From Planctomycetota bacterium (GTDB lineage Bacteria > Planctomycetota > Phycisphaerae > Phycisphaerales > SM1A02), in contig QWPV01000017.1 in NCBI GenBank assembly GCA_003671055.1, forward strand, positions 1 through 42,049: a DNA stretch of 42,049 nucleotides. Direction: 5' to 3'. Made by a program: the position numbers and the translations under genes. The notes beneath the pieces are model-generated. The model had not been told where the DNA came from. It ran no database searches and saw only the letters and a list, made by a program, of their open reading frames with translations. Below, in pieces: positions 16,920-26,024 of this stretch (position 1 is its first letter; every line of letters begins with the position of its first letter).

Positions 16920-19900
16920 TCATCGCTTGAGAGGCCACGGAGGCGTGACTGGCTTCACGCGAGGCTGCTGCTCGAGCGCATCAAGTAATTCCTGCACCGC
17001 GCGATCCAATTGTGGATCAATTCCATTCGCACGATCAGCAGGCGTGAGTTCAACTTCGATGTCCGGCGTCACGCCTTCATTCTCAAGCGTCCAACCAAGG
17101 CTTGGTTCAAACCATCCATACTCAGGCTGCGTCGTCACGCCGCCGTCGACTGCAGGTTTGTCTGCGCGAATGCCTGTGACTCCGCCCCATGTTCGTGTGC
17201 CGATGAGTTTGCCGAGACCCATGTTCCGAAACGCATTGGGGAAAATGTCGCCATCGGATCCCGAGCTTTGATCGATTAACACAACGAGCGGACCATCGAG
17301 CACTTTCTCTGGATACGAAATCGCATCGCCGTTGCGCGGCTTCTGATACGCAAGCACTTTGCGCGCGAGCACTGAGAGAATTTGTGGACTCACGAAGCCA
17401 CCGCCGTTTGAACGTGTGTCGATGATCATGCCGTCCATCGAATACTGCGGATAGAACTCGCGGCCGAATGCTTCGAGGCCAGGACCATCCATGTCGGGGA
17501 GATAGATGTAACCGAGGCGCCCGTCGGATGCTCTCGCGACCGCCTCGCGATTCTTCTTCACCCACGCGCGTTGACGAATCGTTGATTCATCCGCGACTGG
17601 TTGCACCGTGAGCACGCGCGCTTCGGATGTCGTCAGGTCCTGCACTCCGAGACGCATCGACTTGCCAACCTTACCCTCGAAGAACGCATGCACATCCTTT
17701 GAAGGATCGACGACATACCCATCAATCTCCCTGAGCGCGCTTCCCTCTACCTCGCCGAAGTGCGCGAACGCGAGAGGACTTTCAAGCTCCGCAACTCCAC
17801 CAACACCAGGCAAGACACGCGTGATCACCACTGCGCCGTCGACAATCGCGTAGTCGCACGCGAGCGTTCCCGTCTCCGCAACGGGCGCGAGATCTACATC
17901 TTCGCCAGGCATCACATACGCATGACTCGTGCGTAACTCACCCATCATTTGCCCGATGACATCATCCAACTCCACACGCGTGCCCACCAGTGGAAGCAGC
18001 GCTGCGTAACGAATCTTCATCGCGTTCCAATCCACGCCCGCCATGTTCTCCGCCCAGAAAAAGTCGCGTTGCAATCGCCACGCTTCATCGAAGATCTGCG
18101 CCCATTCTTCGCGCGGCTTCACTTCGATCGTCTCTCCAGCAAAGTCGAACTCCTCGATCTTTAGTTCGTCGGTCGACGCATCGCGCACATGCACGAGTTT
18201 CTTTCCATCAAACCAGGCAATCGTGCGACTATCGCCACTCACGACGAAGGTCGCGATGTTGTCTGCGATCTCGAGAATCTCCGCCGATGGAAGCGGATGC
18301 CAATTCAAACTCTTGTCCGCAGCACCGATCAAGGGCGCTGGCCACACTTCCGCATTCAAGCCCTCGATGGGACCGCGGCCAACCCACAGTCCACCGATGC
18401 CCGCTTCCATCGCGGAAAACTTCCCGTTCGGAATGTCGAGTTGATACGAGCGCTGCGCGATGCCCTCGAGCTCAATCACCGCATACGGGCGTGTCGTCGG
18501 ATCGAGCGGCTCAGCCGCGCCTTCGCTTGCATCGTCCCAATCGGATGTCGCGTCATAAAGCGTTTCGTCGAGTGGATCGGCCCAGAACGCGAGATCAAAG
18601 TCGATTGACTTCGCGAGATCTGCAGAGGGCGGCGGCGTCTCGGCCTTCAACGGAATACACATCACCACATCAGTTGCGTAGAACGCGTGATCAGAGTCGA
18701 TCTCGCTCATCACAGGATCGACCGCACGCGAACTCACGAAGTAGAGGTACTCCACCTTAGGATCCCAACGCGGCATGCGATCGTTCGACATGCCATCACT
18801 GAGCAACACCGGAGCACCACCTGCAACTTCGCGTACATAGATCTGCGACTTGTCGAAGCGCACCTGCTTCGCATATGCGAGCCACTTACCGTCGGGCGAA
18901 AAGCGCATGTCTGTGAACTCCGCTGCAGCACTCGTGTCGATGATTGACTCCGTCCCCGCGTGGATGTCAACGAGATGAAGCCGCAACGCCCGATCGCCAT
19001 AGGCTGCGAACTTTCCGTCAAGGTCGACTGCGAGCGAGACGATCCACTGACCGCTCGTCATTGTGATGCGCTGAAATCCCGTTCCGGATCCGTTCTTCAA
19101 GCCCGCGATAAATTGTTCTCCACCATCGTCAGACAGCATGATCATGTTGTCTTCGACAATCACAACGTCTGACTCGCGAGTAGCCGGCGAAGGCACGGAC
19201 GTCACGGTCGAGGATCCTTCAGCCGGATCCGCGGGCGGAACGACGACAAACGCATCGCCACGCGCATCGATCGCCATCGTCTTCCCGGTTGGCGAGAGTG
19301 AGAAGCCTGAGATGTTCGACAACAGATCCGTGCGATACGGCAAAGTCGCCGCACGATCAGAGAGCAGCGTGATCGCGGGACGCAAAACTTCGCCAGACTT
19401 GATGTCGACAATTCCAAGCGCTCCACCTTGCGCGAAAATCATGCGCGGACTTTGAGGCTTCGCGTCGGCGCGCAACCATCGCACTTGATAGCCCTCGATT
19501 GCCGTGGGATTCTCAATCGCATCGACAAATCGCGTGACTTGCTGCAGATCGCCGCCATCCATGCGATCCGTCCACACATTGGTCGTGCCATCACGATCAG
19601 AAAGAAACGCAACGCGATCAAGGATGAAGTTTGGGAAGAGATCGTTCGCGCGATCGTTCGTCAATCGACGAGCATCGCGTCCATCTGGTTTTCCAATCCA
19701 CACCTCGGGCGCAGTGCCGCCGCGATAGCCGCGCCAATACCAACGCTCGTTGGACCAACGGTTGAACGCGATCATCGACCCATCCGGATTGAAGGACGCG
19801 AGCGAGCACTCGCCGAAGCCCGCGGGCAATTGCATTCCACCATCGACGGAAACGAACCACAACTCTTGATCGTGTAGCGGACTCGAGCGCGCAGACTTGA

Positions 19901-20351
19901 ATGCGATGCGGCCATCGTTCGTGAACGCGAGCGGCACATCGGCTTCAGGGTGATGCGTGAGTCGCGTGGGCGCGCCGCCGTCGACACGCATCACGTAGAC
20001 ATCCGTGTTGCCGCCGTACACACCAGCGAATGCGAGCGTGGCGCCGTCGGATGAAAACACTGGCGCGCTCTCTGCACCAGCGCCGCGCGTGAGCCGCGAG
20101 GCACGCACGGGTTGCGCGAGATCGTCACTCAAATCCGCGCGCCACAAATCGCCTTCGCTGACGAAGACCACCGTGTTCCCGTGCATCGCAGGCTGCGAGA
20201 GGTAGCCCTCGGTCGCCGCGAGCGTGATGGAAGAGAAAGCAAAGAGCGCGACACAGCCCAAGCACAAACAAGATGAATTCACCACGAAACAAGCCCCTTT
20301 TAGGCAATCACGCCCTTGCACAACCACATAGAACGACATTCGACCAATCAC
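16920..20351 (-). CDS. Tricorn protease homologue, exported
   Basis: 1143 aa. A hydrophobic leader (about 22-46) indicates export. Two beta-propeller regions follow (blades such as FSSDGATLAFAG and RFSPDGKWLAYA), then the C1, PDZ-like and C2 parts of tricorn, a large serine protease that degrades peptides released by other proteases. Catalytic residues are present: His in RTSHAYV, nucleophile Ser then Asp in SSGSDGD, and Glu in ENEGVTPD near the end. IIDTRSNGGG is the S41-type core. The start is uncertain: GTG 20351 overlaps the fbp stop (GTGA), ATG 20339 is next, and GTG 20282 has an AAAGGGG ribosome-binding site but leaves a signal peptide without basic residues. Probably works in the periplasm or on the outer surface. 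Confidence 0.92.
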   Translation of the reverse strand: MIGRMSFYVVVQGRDCLKGACFVVNSSCLCLGCVALFAFSSITLAATEGYLSQPAMHGNTVVFVSEGDLWRADLSDDLAQPVRASRLTRGAGAESAPVFSSDGATLAFAGVYGGNTDVYVMRVDGGAPTRLTHHPEADVPLAFTNDGRIAFKSARSSPLHDQELWFVSVDGGMQLPAGFGECSLASFNPDGSMIAFNRWSNERWYWRGYRGGTAPEVWIGKPDGRDARRLTNDRANDLFPNFILDRVAFLSDRDGTTNVWTDRMDGGDLQQVTRFVDAIENPTAIEGYQVRWLRADAKPQSPRMIFAQGGALGIVDIKSGEVLRPAITLLSDRAATLPYRTDLLSNISGFSLSPTGKTMAIDARGDAFVVVPPADPAEGSSTVTSVPSPATRESDVVIVEDNMIMLSDDGGEQFIAGLKNGSGTGFQRITMTSGQWIVSLAVDLDGKFAAYGDRALRLHLVDIHAGTESIIDTSAAAEFTDMRFSPDGKWLAYAKQVRFDKSQIYVREVAGGAPVLLSDGMSNDRMPRWDPKVEYLYFVSSRAVDPVMSEIDSDHAFYATDVVMCIPLKAETPPPSADLAKSIDFDLAFWADPLDETLYDATSDWDDASEGAAEPLDPTTRPYAVIELEGIAQRSYQLDIPNGKFSAMEAGIGGLWVGRGPIEGLNAEVWPAPLIGAADKSLNWHPLPSAEILEIADNIATFVVSGDSRTIAWFDGKKLVHVRDASTDELKIEEFDFAGETIEVKPREEWAQIFDEAWRLQRDFFWAENMAGVDWNAMKIRYAALLPLVGTRVELDDVIGQMMGELRTSHAYVMPGEDVDLAPVAETGTLACDYAIVDGAVVITRVLPGVGGVAELESPLAFAHFGEVEGSALREIDGYVVDPSKDVHAFFEGKVGKSMRLGVQDLTTSEARVLTVQPVADESTIRQRAWVKKNREAVARASDGRLGYIYLPDMDGPGLEAFGREFYPQYSMDGMIIDTRSNGGGFVSPQILSVLARKVLAYQKPRNGDAISYPEKVLDGPLVVLIDQSSGSDGDIFPNAFRNMGLGKLIGTRTWGGVTGIRADKPAVDGGVTTQPEYGWFEPSLGWTLENEGVTPDIEVELTPADRANGIDPQLDRAVQELLDALEQQPRVKPVTPPWPLKR

Positions 20352-21325
20352 GGCGCGAGGAAAGACATCACGCGTTCCACTTCACACTTTGACCCGAGCA
20401 ACACTGGCACGCGCTCATGCAATCGTTGAGGAACGATGTCGAGCGTGCGAGTCGCGCCACTATAGGCAAGCCCGCCCGCTTGCTCCATTAGAAATGCCAT
20501 CGGGCTCGCTTCATAGAGATAACGAAGTTTGCCTTCAGGATTTTTCGCCGTCGGCGGATAGAAGAACACGCCGCCAGTGAGAAGCGTCCGATGAATGTCC
20601 GCGACCATCGAACCGATGTAGCGCGACGAGTATCCGTTCTGATGCGCCCATGTGAGATAGTCGCGATAGCCCTGCGCGAACTGCGCGGAGTACGCCTCGT
20701 TCACCGAGTAAATCTTGCCGCTCTCGGGAATACGAATCCCCTTCTTCACCAACAGGAATGATCCGATGAACGGATCGAGTTCGAAGAGATCCACACCATT
20801 GCCCGTCGAAAGCACGAAGATCGTGGAACTGCCGTAGAGCACATAGCCAGCGGCAACTTGCTCGCGACCTGCTTGACAGACGGTGCGTTCACCATCGGGC
20901 TCGGTTGGAATGTTGCGCAGGATGGAGAAGATCGTTCCAACGCCAACACCTGTGTCGAGATTGGAACTGCCGTCGAGTGGATCGAAGAGCACGCAATACT
21001 TTCCGCCATCCACGCCCCGACGCAAGATCGACGGTTGCTCCGCCTCTTCCGTCGCAAGCACTGCGATCGATGCGCGCGTGCCTAAGCACCGCATCAAGAT
21101 TTCATTCGACAGCACATCGAGCGTTTGCTGCTTCTCGCCTTGCACATTCGTCGCGCCAGCTTCACCGAGCACGCCTTCAAGCCGCGCGCGTCGCACATGA
21201 TTCGCAATGGACTTCGCAGCAAGTGAAATTGCCGAAATGATCCACGTGAAATCTCCGCGCGCCCCTTCATGCTTCGATTCCTCGACGAGGATATGACTCT
21301 GCAGGCTCATCAAGTTTTCAGTCAT
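20348..21325 (-). CDS. fbp: Fructose-1,6-bisphosphatase class I
   Basis: 325 aa, the usual length. Signature residues are LFDPLDGSSNLD (113-124, metal-binding Asp residues), GEKQQTLDVLSNE (substrate region), YIGSMVADIHRTL and the C-terminal YEASPMAFLMEQAGG. It hydrolyses fructose 1,6-bisphosphate to fructose 6-phosphate, the irreversible gluconeogenic step, in the cytoplasm. Gluconeogenesis fits an organism that feeds short acyl-CoAs and peptides into central metabolism. Start ATG 21325; ATG 21310 is an alternative. The stop overlaps the putative start of the tricorn gene by four bases. It is divergent from the thiolase gene across 133 bases. Confidence 0.95.
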   Translation of the reverse strand: MTENLMSLQSHILVEESKHEGARGDFTWIISAISLAAKSIANHVRRARLEGVLGEAGATNVQGEKQQTLDVLSNEILMRCLGTRASIAVLATEEAEQPSILRRGVDGGKYCVLFDPLDGSSNLDTGVGVGTIFSILRNIPTEPDGERTVCQAGREQVAAGYVLYGSSTIFVLSTGNGVDLFELDPFIGSFLLVKKGIRIPESGKIYSVNEAYSAQFAQGYRDYLTWAHQNGYSSRYIGSMVADIHRTLLTGGVFFYPPTAKNPEGKLRYLYEASPMAFLMEQAGGLAYSGATRTLDIVPQRLHERVPVLLGSKCEVERVMSFLAP

Positions 21326-21458
21326 CGCGGGAATACTCCAGAGTCAGTAGGAACACCGGTCATGCAGCGTGCGGCTATGATTGCCGCCCCTCAGATTCTA
21401 CCTGTCCTACCTCTTCTCACTCGGTACTCAATCGTCGGCCGAGCTTCAGGAACCCCGC

Positions 21459-22646
21459 ATGTCCAACAACCGCCCCGCCGTATACATCGCCGCTGCCCGC
21501 CGCACTCCCATTGGGAAGTTCATGGGCGGTCTCGCGCGAGTTCCTGCGCCAACGCTTGGCTCGTATGTCGTCAACGCGTTGTTCGAGCAGGTCCCAGGCG
21601 CGAAGGCGCATGTTGATGAATGCATCATGGGAAATGTCCTGCAAGCGGGTGTGGGTCAGAATCCCGCGCGTCAGGTTGCTCTCCTCGCTGGCTTGCCCGC
21701 TTCGACGAGCGCAGTCACCGTCAACAAGGTTTGTGGATCAGGTCTTCAAGCCGTCATGCAAGCCGCGCAGTCCATCCGCGCTGGCGACAACGATGTCGTG
21801 CTCGCGGGCGGCATCGAGAACATGGATCTCGCGCCACACACCATTCAAATGCGCAACGGCACGAAGTACGGTCCAGCGACGATGCAGGATCACATGGCAT
21901 CTGATGGACTCACCTGCGCATTCGAGAAGTGGGCGATGGGTTGCGCGTGCGACTTCCTCACCGCTCGCGATGGAGTGACGCGCGAAGAACAGGATCGTTT
22001 CGCTGCACAAAGCCATCAACGCGCCGCGCAAGCAACCAAGGACGGCCACTTCAAAGCAGAGATCGTCGCGCTGAGTGCTGAGCAATGCATGGCGAAAGTG
22101 GGCGTCGATGCCGATGAAGGTATCCGCGCCGACACCACCGCCGAAGGACTGACGAAGTTGAAGCCTGCGTTCGGCAAAGATGGCACCGCAACTGCGGGCA
22201 ACGCGAGCCAGATCTCCGACGGCGCTGCTGCAGTGCTCGTGATGAGTGCTGCTGGACTCGAAAAAACTGGCGCGACTGCAATCGCGCGCATCATTGATTC
22301 CAACACCGTTGGGCTTCCACCGAAGGAACTCTTCTTCGCGCCCAAGGTCGGCATCGAAGCGATTCTCGCGAAGAACAATCTCACCGTTGCGGACATCGAT
22401 CTCTTCGAACTCAACGAAGCATTCGCTGGCCAAGTCCTCGCCGATATCAAGCCACTCGGAATCCCTGAGTCGAAGTTGAACATCTGCGGCGGCGGGGTTG
22501 CACTCGGTCATCCAATTGGCGCAAGCGGCGCACGCGTGCTCGTCACGCTCATTCATCAACTGAAGCGCACCGGCGGCAAGCGCGGCATCTGCTCGCTCTG
22601 CCTCGGTGGCGGCAACGCAGTGACGATGCTCATCGAAATCGTGTGA
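21459..22646 (+). CDS. atoB: Acetyl-CoA C-acetyltransferase (thiolase)
   Basis: 395 aa, full length. The acyl-accepting Cys is C92 in NKVCGSGLQA; His351 lies in GHPIGASGA, and the second Cys lies in CLGGGNAV near residue 381; NEAFAG is also present. It condenses two acetyl-CoA to acetoacetyl-CoA or runs in reverse during beta-oxidation. With the 3-hydroxybutyryl-CoA dehydrogenase at 39892-40755 it would supply or consume four-carbon CoA esters. I chose ATG 21459 because it is preceded by AGGA at seven bases and begins the thiolase fold (RPAVYIAAARRTPIG); the frame extends to TTG 21381 without domain support. Biosynthetic versus degradative role cannot be told from sequence alone. Confidence 0.95.
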   Translation: MSNNRPAVYIAAARRTPIGKFMGGLARVPAPTLGSYVVNALFEQVPGAKAHVDECIMGNVLQAGVGQNPARQVALLAGLPASTSAVTVNKVCGSGLQAVMQAAQSIRAGDNDVVLAGGIENMDLAPHTIQMRNGTKYGPATMQDHMASDGLTCAFEKWAMGCACDFLTARDGVTREEQDRFAAQSHQRAAQATKDGHFKAEIVALSAEQCMAKVGVDADEGIRADTTAEGLTKLKPAFGKDGTATAGNASQISDGAAAVLVMSAAGLEKTGATAIARIIDSNTVGLPPKELFFAPKVGIEAILAKNNLTVADIDLFELNEAFAGQVLADIKPLGIPESKLNICGGGVALGHPIGASGARVLVTLIHQLKRTGGKRGICSLCLGGGNAVTMLIEIV

Positions 22647-22662
22647 TCGCTGACCGACGCGA

Positions 22663-23505
22663 TTAGTTGTTGCGCACAAGCAAATGAAGTTCCGGACACG
22701 CGCCGCAATCGGTGCGGACAAGGATCTCCAATGTTTTCCAACGACCTGCGCTGCCGAACGTAAACGCGCGATCGCTCTTCATCGCGTGCTGCGCGATTTC
22801 GTCGATCGCTGCGAAGTCCACGAGCAATGTCGCGACTCCTGCTTCGATCGCGGCGCCTTCATCGACAGCCGCAACCAAAGGATGCACACTCAACACGGAG
22901 AACGGCTCAGGCAGAAACGCACCATCCACGGCGATGCGCTCGAGCACCACGCGCCTTGGGTGAATACCGCTTGGTCGAACGATGAGTGAAGGCTTCGCCC
23001 AAATCGCAGCCTGCACATCCCACGACACCTCGACGCGCACGCTTGGCGAGTCCTGCACTCGAAACTCCACGCGCTGCTCGTTGTGACCGTAACTCCATGG
23101 CGAAACGCGCAGTTCAACTTTGCATCCTTCGCCTGGCGCGAGTGTGAAGCCCGGCTGCGCGTCGACAACGAGTGCACTGGAAGAGACGAGCCATCCGCCA
23201 ATCGTCGCTGGCGTCTTTCCACGATTGAAGAGTTCGATTTCGGTGCGCACCGCGCCATCGCACGGCGTTCGCGCGCCGAGTTGAAGTTGCGTCGGTCGCG
23301 CTTCAACATTCGCAGCCTCTTGACGCGGCGCTGATGCACCGACCTCACGCACCTCGCGCGCGCGCGTTTTTCGTTCGGTCATCGCGGATGCGGGCTCGTC
23401 CTCGTTCCTTCGTTCGACTAACAACCCAATCGTTATCACGATTCCTGCGAGCACAACTCCTGTGATGAGGAATCGAGTACTCGAAGCGCTGCGAGTCGGT
23501 GCCAT
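22663..23505 (-). CDS. Membrane-anchored DUF1573-like protein
   Basis: 280 aa. A single N-terminal transmembrane anchor (about 12-30) is followed by a charged spacer and an Ig-like domain with the DUF1573 pattern: FNRGKTPATIGGW, then LAPGEGCKVELRV. DUF1573 domains are common on planctomycete surfaces, often with few clues to function. A second beta-rich part (about 165-280) contains a CGAC pair near the end. It is convergent with the thiolase (16-base gap) and lies downstream of ahcY on the same strand, separated by a strong hairpin, so it probably has its own promoter. No specific role is visible. Confidence 0.72.
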   Translation of the reverse strand: MAPTRSASSTRFLITGVVLAGIVITIGLLVERRNEDEPASAMTERKTRAREVREVGASAPRQEAANVEARPTQLQLGARTPCDGAVRTEIELFNRGKTPATIGGWLVSSSALVVDAQPGFTLAPGEGCKVELRVSPWSYGHNEQRVEFRVQDSPSVRVEVSWDVQAAIWAKPSLIVRPSGIHPRRVVLERIAVDGAFLPEPFSVLSVHPLVAAVDEGAAIEAGVATLLVDFAAIDEIAQHAMKSDRAFTFGSAGRWKTLEILVRTDCGACPELHLLVRNN

Positions 23506-23570
23506 GACACAATAGTACTAGGAGGTCGGCGCGAGGATCGGCGCACACGCCGTTCACGCTGCAATGCAAC

Positions 23571-23594
23571 GGAGCCCGCACGAATGCGGGCTCC
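23571..23594 (-). terminator. Terminator-like hairpin after ahcY
   Basis: Perfect 10-bp stem GGAGCCCGCA/TGCGGGCTCC with a CGAA loop (plus-strand reading), about 28 bases past the ahcY stop in the direction of transcription. Only scattered T follows on the minus strand. Confidence 0.7.
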
Positions 23595-23621
23595 GAGTGC
23601 TGTAGCAAAATTTCTGCGGGA

Positions 23622-25196
23622 TCAGTAGCGGTAATGCTCGCTCTTGAACGGACCATCGAGTGGAAGGCTGAGGTAATCCGCCTGCTTCTTCGTGAGCTTC
23701 GTCAACTTCGCGCCCAACTTCGCAAGGTGCAATCGTGCCACCTTCTCATCGAGTGCCTTCGACAGCGTCGAGACGTTGCGTCCGTAGTTCGCGTAGTTCT
23801 TGAAGATCTCAAGTTGTGCGAGCACCTGATTCGTGAAGCTTGCGCTCATCACAAAGCTCGGGTGACCAGTTGCGCAGCCGAGGTTCATGAGTCGACCTTC
23901 AGCAAGCACGATGATCGAGTTGCCATTGGGAAGCACCCACTCATCAACTTGCGGCTTCACGTTGATCTTGCGCGCGCCCTTGATCTTCGCGAGGCCTGCA
24001 ACATCGATCTCGTTATCGAAGTGACCGATGTTCGCAACGATCGCCTTGTCCTTCATCTGCTTGAGGTGCTCAGTCGTGATGACATCGCGGTTGCCTGTTG
24101 CAGTGACGAAGAGATCGCACGAACTAACGACGTCGTCAAGCGTGACGACTTCGTAGCCTTCCATGCACGCTTGAAGCGCGCAGATTGGATCGATCTCAGT
24201 CACCTTCACGCGGCAGCCTTGTCCACGCAACGCCTGGCAACTGCCCTTGCCCACATCGCCGTAGCCGAGCACGAGCGCGACCTTACCTGAGAGCATCACG
24301 TCAGTAGCACGCATGATGCCGTCGACGCAACTGTGGCGGCAACCGTAGAGGTTGTCGAATTTCGACTTCGTCACCGAGTCATTCACATTGATCGCGGGGA
24401 AGAGCAACTGCCCTGCTTCCGCCATCATGTACAGGCGATGCACACCGGTGGTGGTTTCTTCACTCACGCCGCGAATGCTCGGCACGATGCGCGTGAAAAG
24501 ACCCTTGAAGTTCGACACGAGGTCGTTCACGATCGAGAAAAGCCCGATCGCTTCTTCGCTGTCGGCTTGCTTGAGATCGAGTTTCTTGCCGGTCTTCTCA
24601 CTCGCGTATCCCTTATGGATAAGCACCGTGAGATCACCACCGTCATCGACGATCATGTTGGGGCCTTGACCATCTGGCCAGTTCATGGCTTGGAAGGTGC
24701 ACCACCAATACTCAGGAACAGTTTCACCCTTCCATGCGAAGACTGCGATGCCCTTGCGATTCTCTGCGCTGCCACCGCGACCTGCTGCGACTGCAGCTGC
24801 GGCGTGATCTTGCGTGGAGAAGATGTTGCACGATGCCCAACGCACTTCAGCGCCAAGTTCAACGAGCGTCTCAATCAGCACTGCTGTTTGAATCGTCATG
24901 TGGAGCGAACCAGAAATACGCGCGCCCTTGAGTGGCTTGCGATTCTTGTACTCCTCACGAATCGCCATGAGTCCTGGCATCTCATGTTCGGCGAGTTCGA
25001 TTTCTTTGCGACCGAATCGAATCGTGTCCGCGGACATGTCCTTCACTTTGAACGCGATGCTTCCGTCAAGCGGAAGGCCGGTGTTCATGAAGGTTGGGAC
25101 GCTTGAAGTTGGTGCGGACGCAGCGTTGGTTGGGGTCTTCGTTGCGGGCTTGGAGATGGAGGGGCGCTTAGTGGTCATGGTTGCGGGAGGCATCAA
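23622..25196 (-). CDS. ahcY: Adenosylhomocysteinase
   Basis: 524 aa, longer than the usual 430-495 because of a Ser/Thr/Ala-rich N-terminal leader of about 45 residues. Core motifs are [28 protein letters not shown] in the form [15 protein letters not shown], the NAD-binding GYGDVGKGS, and the C-terminal KSEHYRY that closes the active site. It splits S-adenosylhomocysteine into adenosine and homocysteine, removing the inhibitor left by methyltransferases, of which this window encodes at least two. ATG 25196 and ATG 25178 are both possible starts. The promoter region carries a perfect palindrome that is likely the site of an SAH-responsive repressor. Confidence 0.96.
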   Translation of the reverse strand: MMPPATMTTKRPSISKPATKTPTNAASAPTSSVPTFMNTGLPLDGSIAFKVKDMSADTIRFGRKEIELAEHEMPGLMAIREEYKNRKPLKGARISGSLHMTIQTAVLIETLVELGAEVRWASCNIFSTQDHAAAAVAAGRGGSAENRKGIAVFAWKGETVPEYWWCTFQAMNWPDGQGPNMIVDDGGDLTVLIHKGYASEKTGKKLDLKQADSEEAIGLFSIVNDLVSNFKGLFTRIVPSIRGVSEETTTGVHRLYMMAEAGQLLFPAINVNDSVTKSKFDNLYGCRHSCVDGIMRATDVMLSGKVALVLGYGDVGKGSCQALRGQGCRVKVTEIDPICALQACMEGYEVVTLDDVVSSCDLFVTATGNRDVITTEHLKQMKDKAIVANIGHFDNEIDVAGLAKIKGARKINVKPQVDEWVLPNGNSIIVLAEGRLMNLGCATGHPSFVMSASFTNQVLAQLEIFKNYANYGRNVSTLSKALDEKVARLHLAKLGAKLTKLTKKQADYLSLPLDGPFKSEHYRY

Positions 25197-25243
25197 GTTT
25201 CCTTGCTGATTTGAGGTACTCAGTCATGCGAATGCGATCTCTA

Positions 25244-25260
25244 TATCCGTTCATCGGATA
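25244..25260. promoter_or_regulatory. Palindromic operator between ahcY and the CCxxC gene
   Basis: Perfect inverted repeat TATCCG-N5-CGGATA. On the minus strand it lies in the spacer of a possible ahcY promoter (-35 TTTCCG at 25268-25263, 17-base spacer, -10 TATAGA at 25245-25240; both boxes are weak matches), where a bound repressor would block polymerase. A partial third half-site, CGGAAATAT, follows at 25263-25271. The ArsR-methyltransferase gene at 26025-26972 is the likely source of the binding protein. Confidence 0.6.
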
Positions 25261-25298
25261 AACGGAAATATCGCCGCCTACTATATCCTCCACAAGCC

Positions 25299-25964
25299 AT
25301 GAACACTTCAAAATTCCTCACTCTCGCTCTCCTTGTCGCAAGTGCTGCCCTCGCAAACCTCGCGGCTGCTCCAGTCAGCAATGTTGCGCGCGCGGACTAC
25401 CTCGGCGACCCCTACCCGCTCACCACCTGCGCGACCTGTTCGAAAGCGCTCGCCGCTGGTGCTGAGACTGTCGTGCTCGAAGAGATGAAGGATCGTTCAC
25501 TCAACGGCACGCAAGTGAAGTTCTGCTGCGTAAAGTGCGCCGACGATTTCAAAGCAGACCCCGCGAAGGCCGTCCCCGCGATGCAGAAGGCAATCATCGC
25601 AGCCGCGCCCGCTGGCTACCCACTGAAGAACTGCCTGATGATGCGCGAAGAAGCGCTTGACGACACAGCGAAGAAAGTCGTCTACCAAAATCGCGTCTAC
25701 CAAGTCTGCTGCAAGAAGTGCGTCGTGCGATTCGAGAAAGATCCCGCGAAGAATGCAAAAGAGTGGGAAGCACTCGTTGTTGCCGCACAGAAAGACGCGT
25801 ATCCATTGAAGACCTGCGTCGTCAGCGGCAAGGCAATTGAAGGCGCAGGCGTGTGGGTTGTGGTGCAGAACCGCGCGTACCACCTCTGCTGCCCAGGATG
25901 CGTTGCCCCACTGCACGCCGACCCCGCGAAGTACGCGGCGATGCTCACCCCAGCCAAGCCCTAA
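25299..25964 (+). CDS. Exported protein with three CCxxC metal-binding-like repeats
   Basis: 221 aa. A signal peptide (about 1-32) is followed by three copies of a 45-50 residue unit (39-90, 107-151, 168-211). Each begins YPL-x-x-C, carries a V-x-x-Q-NR-x-Y-like strand in copies two and three, and ends CC-x-x-C-x5-8-DPAK. The Cys groups are C44/C47 with C76-C77-C80, C112 with C137-C138-C141, and C173 with C197-C198-C201. The spacing resembles TRASH/YHS-type metal-binding domains, which handle copper or other soft metals. It is divergent from ahcY and shares its operator region, so it may be co-regulated with the methyl cycle. Metal and partner are unknown. Confidence 0.8.
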   Translation: MNTSKFLTLALLVASAALANLAAAPVSNVARADYLGDPYPLTTCATCSKALAAGAETVVLEEMKDRSLNGTQVKFCCVKCADDFKADPAKAVPAMQKAIIAAAPAGYPLKNCLMMREEALDDTAKKVVYQNRVYQVCCKKCVVRFEKDPAKNAKEWEALVVAAQKDAYPLKTCVVSGKAIEGAGVWVVVQNRAYHLCCPGCVAPLHADPAKYAAMLTPAKP

Positions 25965-25970
25965 CCCCTT

Positions 25971-26010
25971 CTACGGGCAGATACGTACGCAAAACTATCT
26001 ATGCCCGTAG
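25971..26010. terminator. Hairpin between convergent genes
   Basis: Perfect 9-bp arms CTACGGGCA (25971-25979) and TGCCCGTAG (26002-26010), with inner GATA/TATC pairing that leaves a two-base bulge. It lies between the stop at 25964 and the convergent stop at 26025, so a bidirectional terminator is likely. No T-run is present. Confidence 0.65.
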
Positions 26011-26024
26011 GCGAGTCGCGACCG

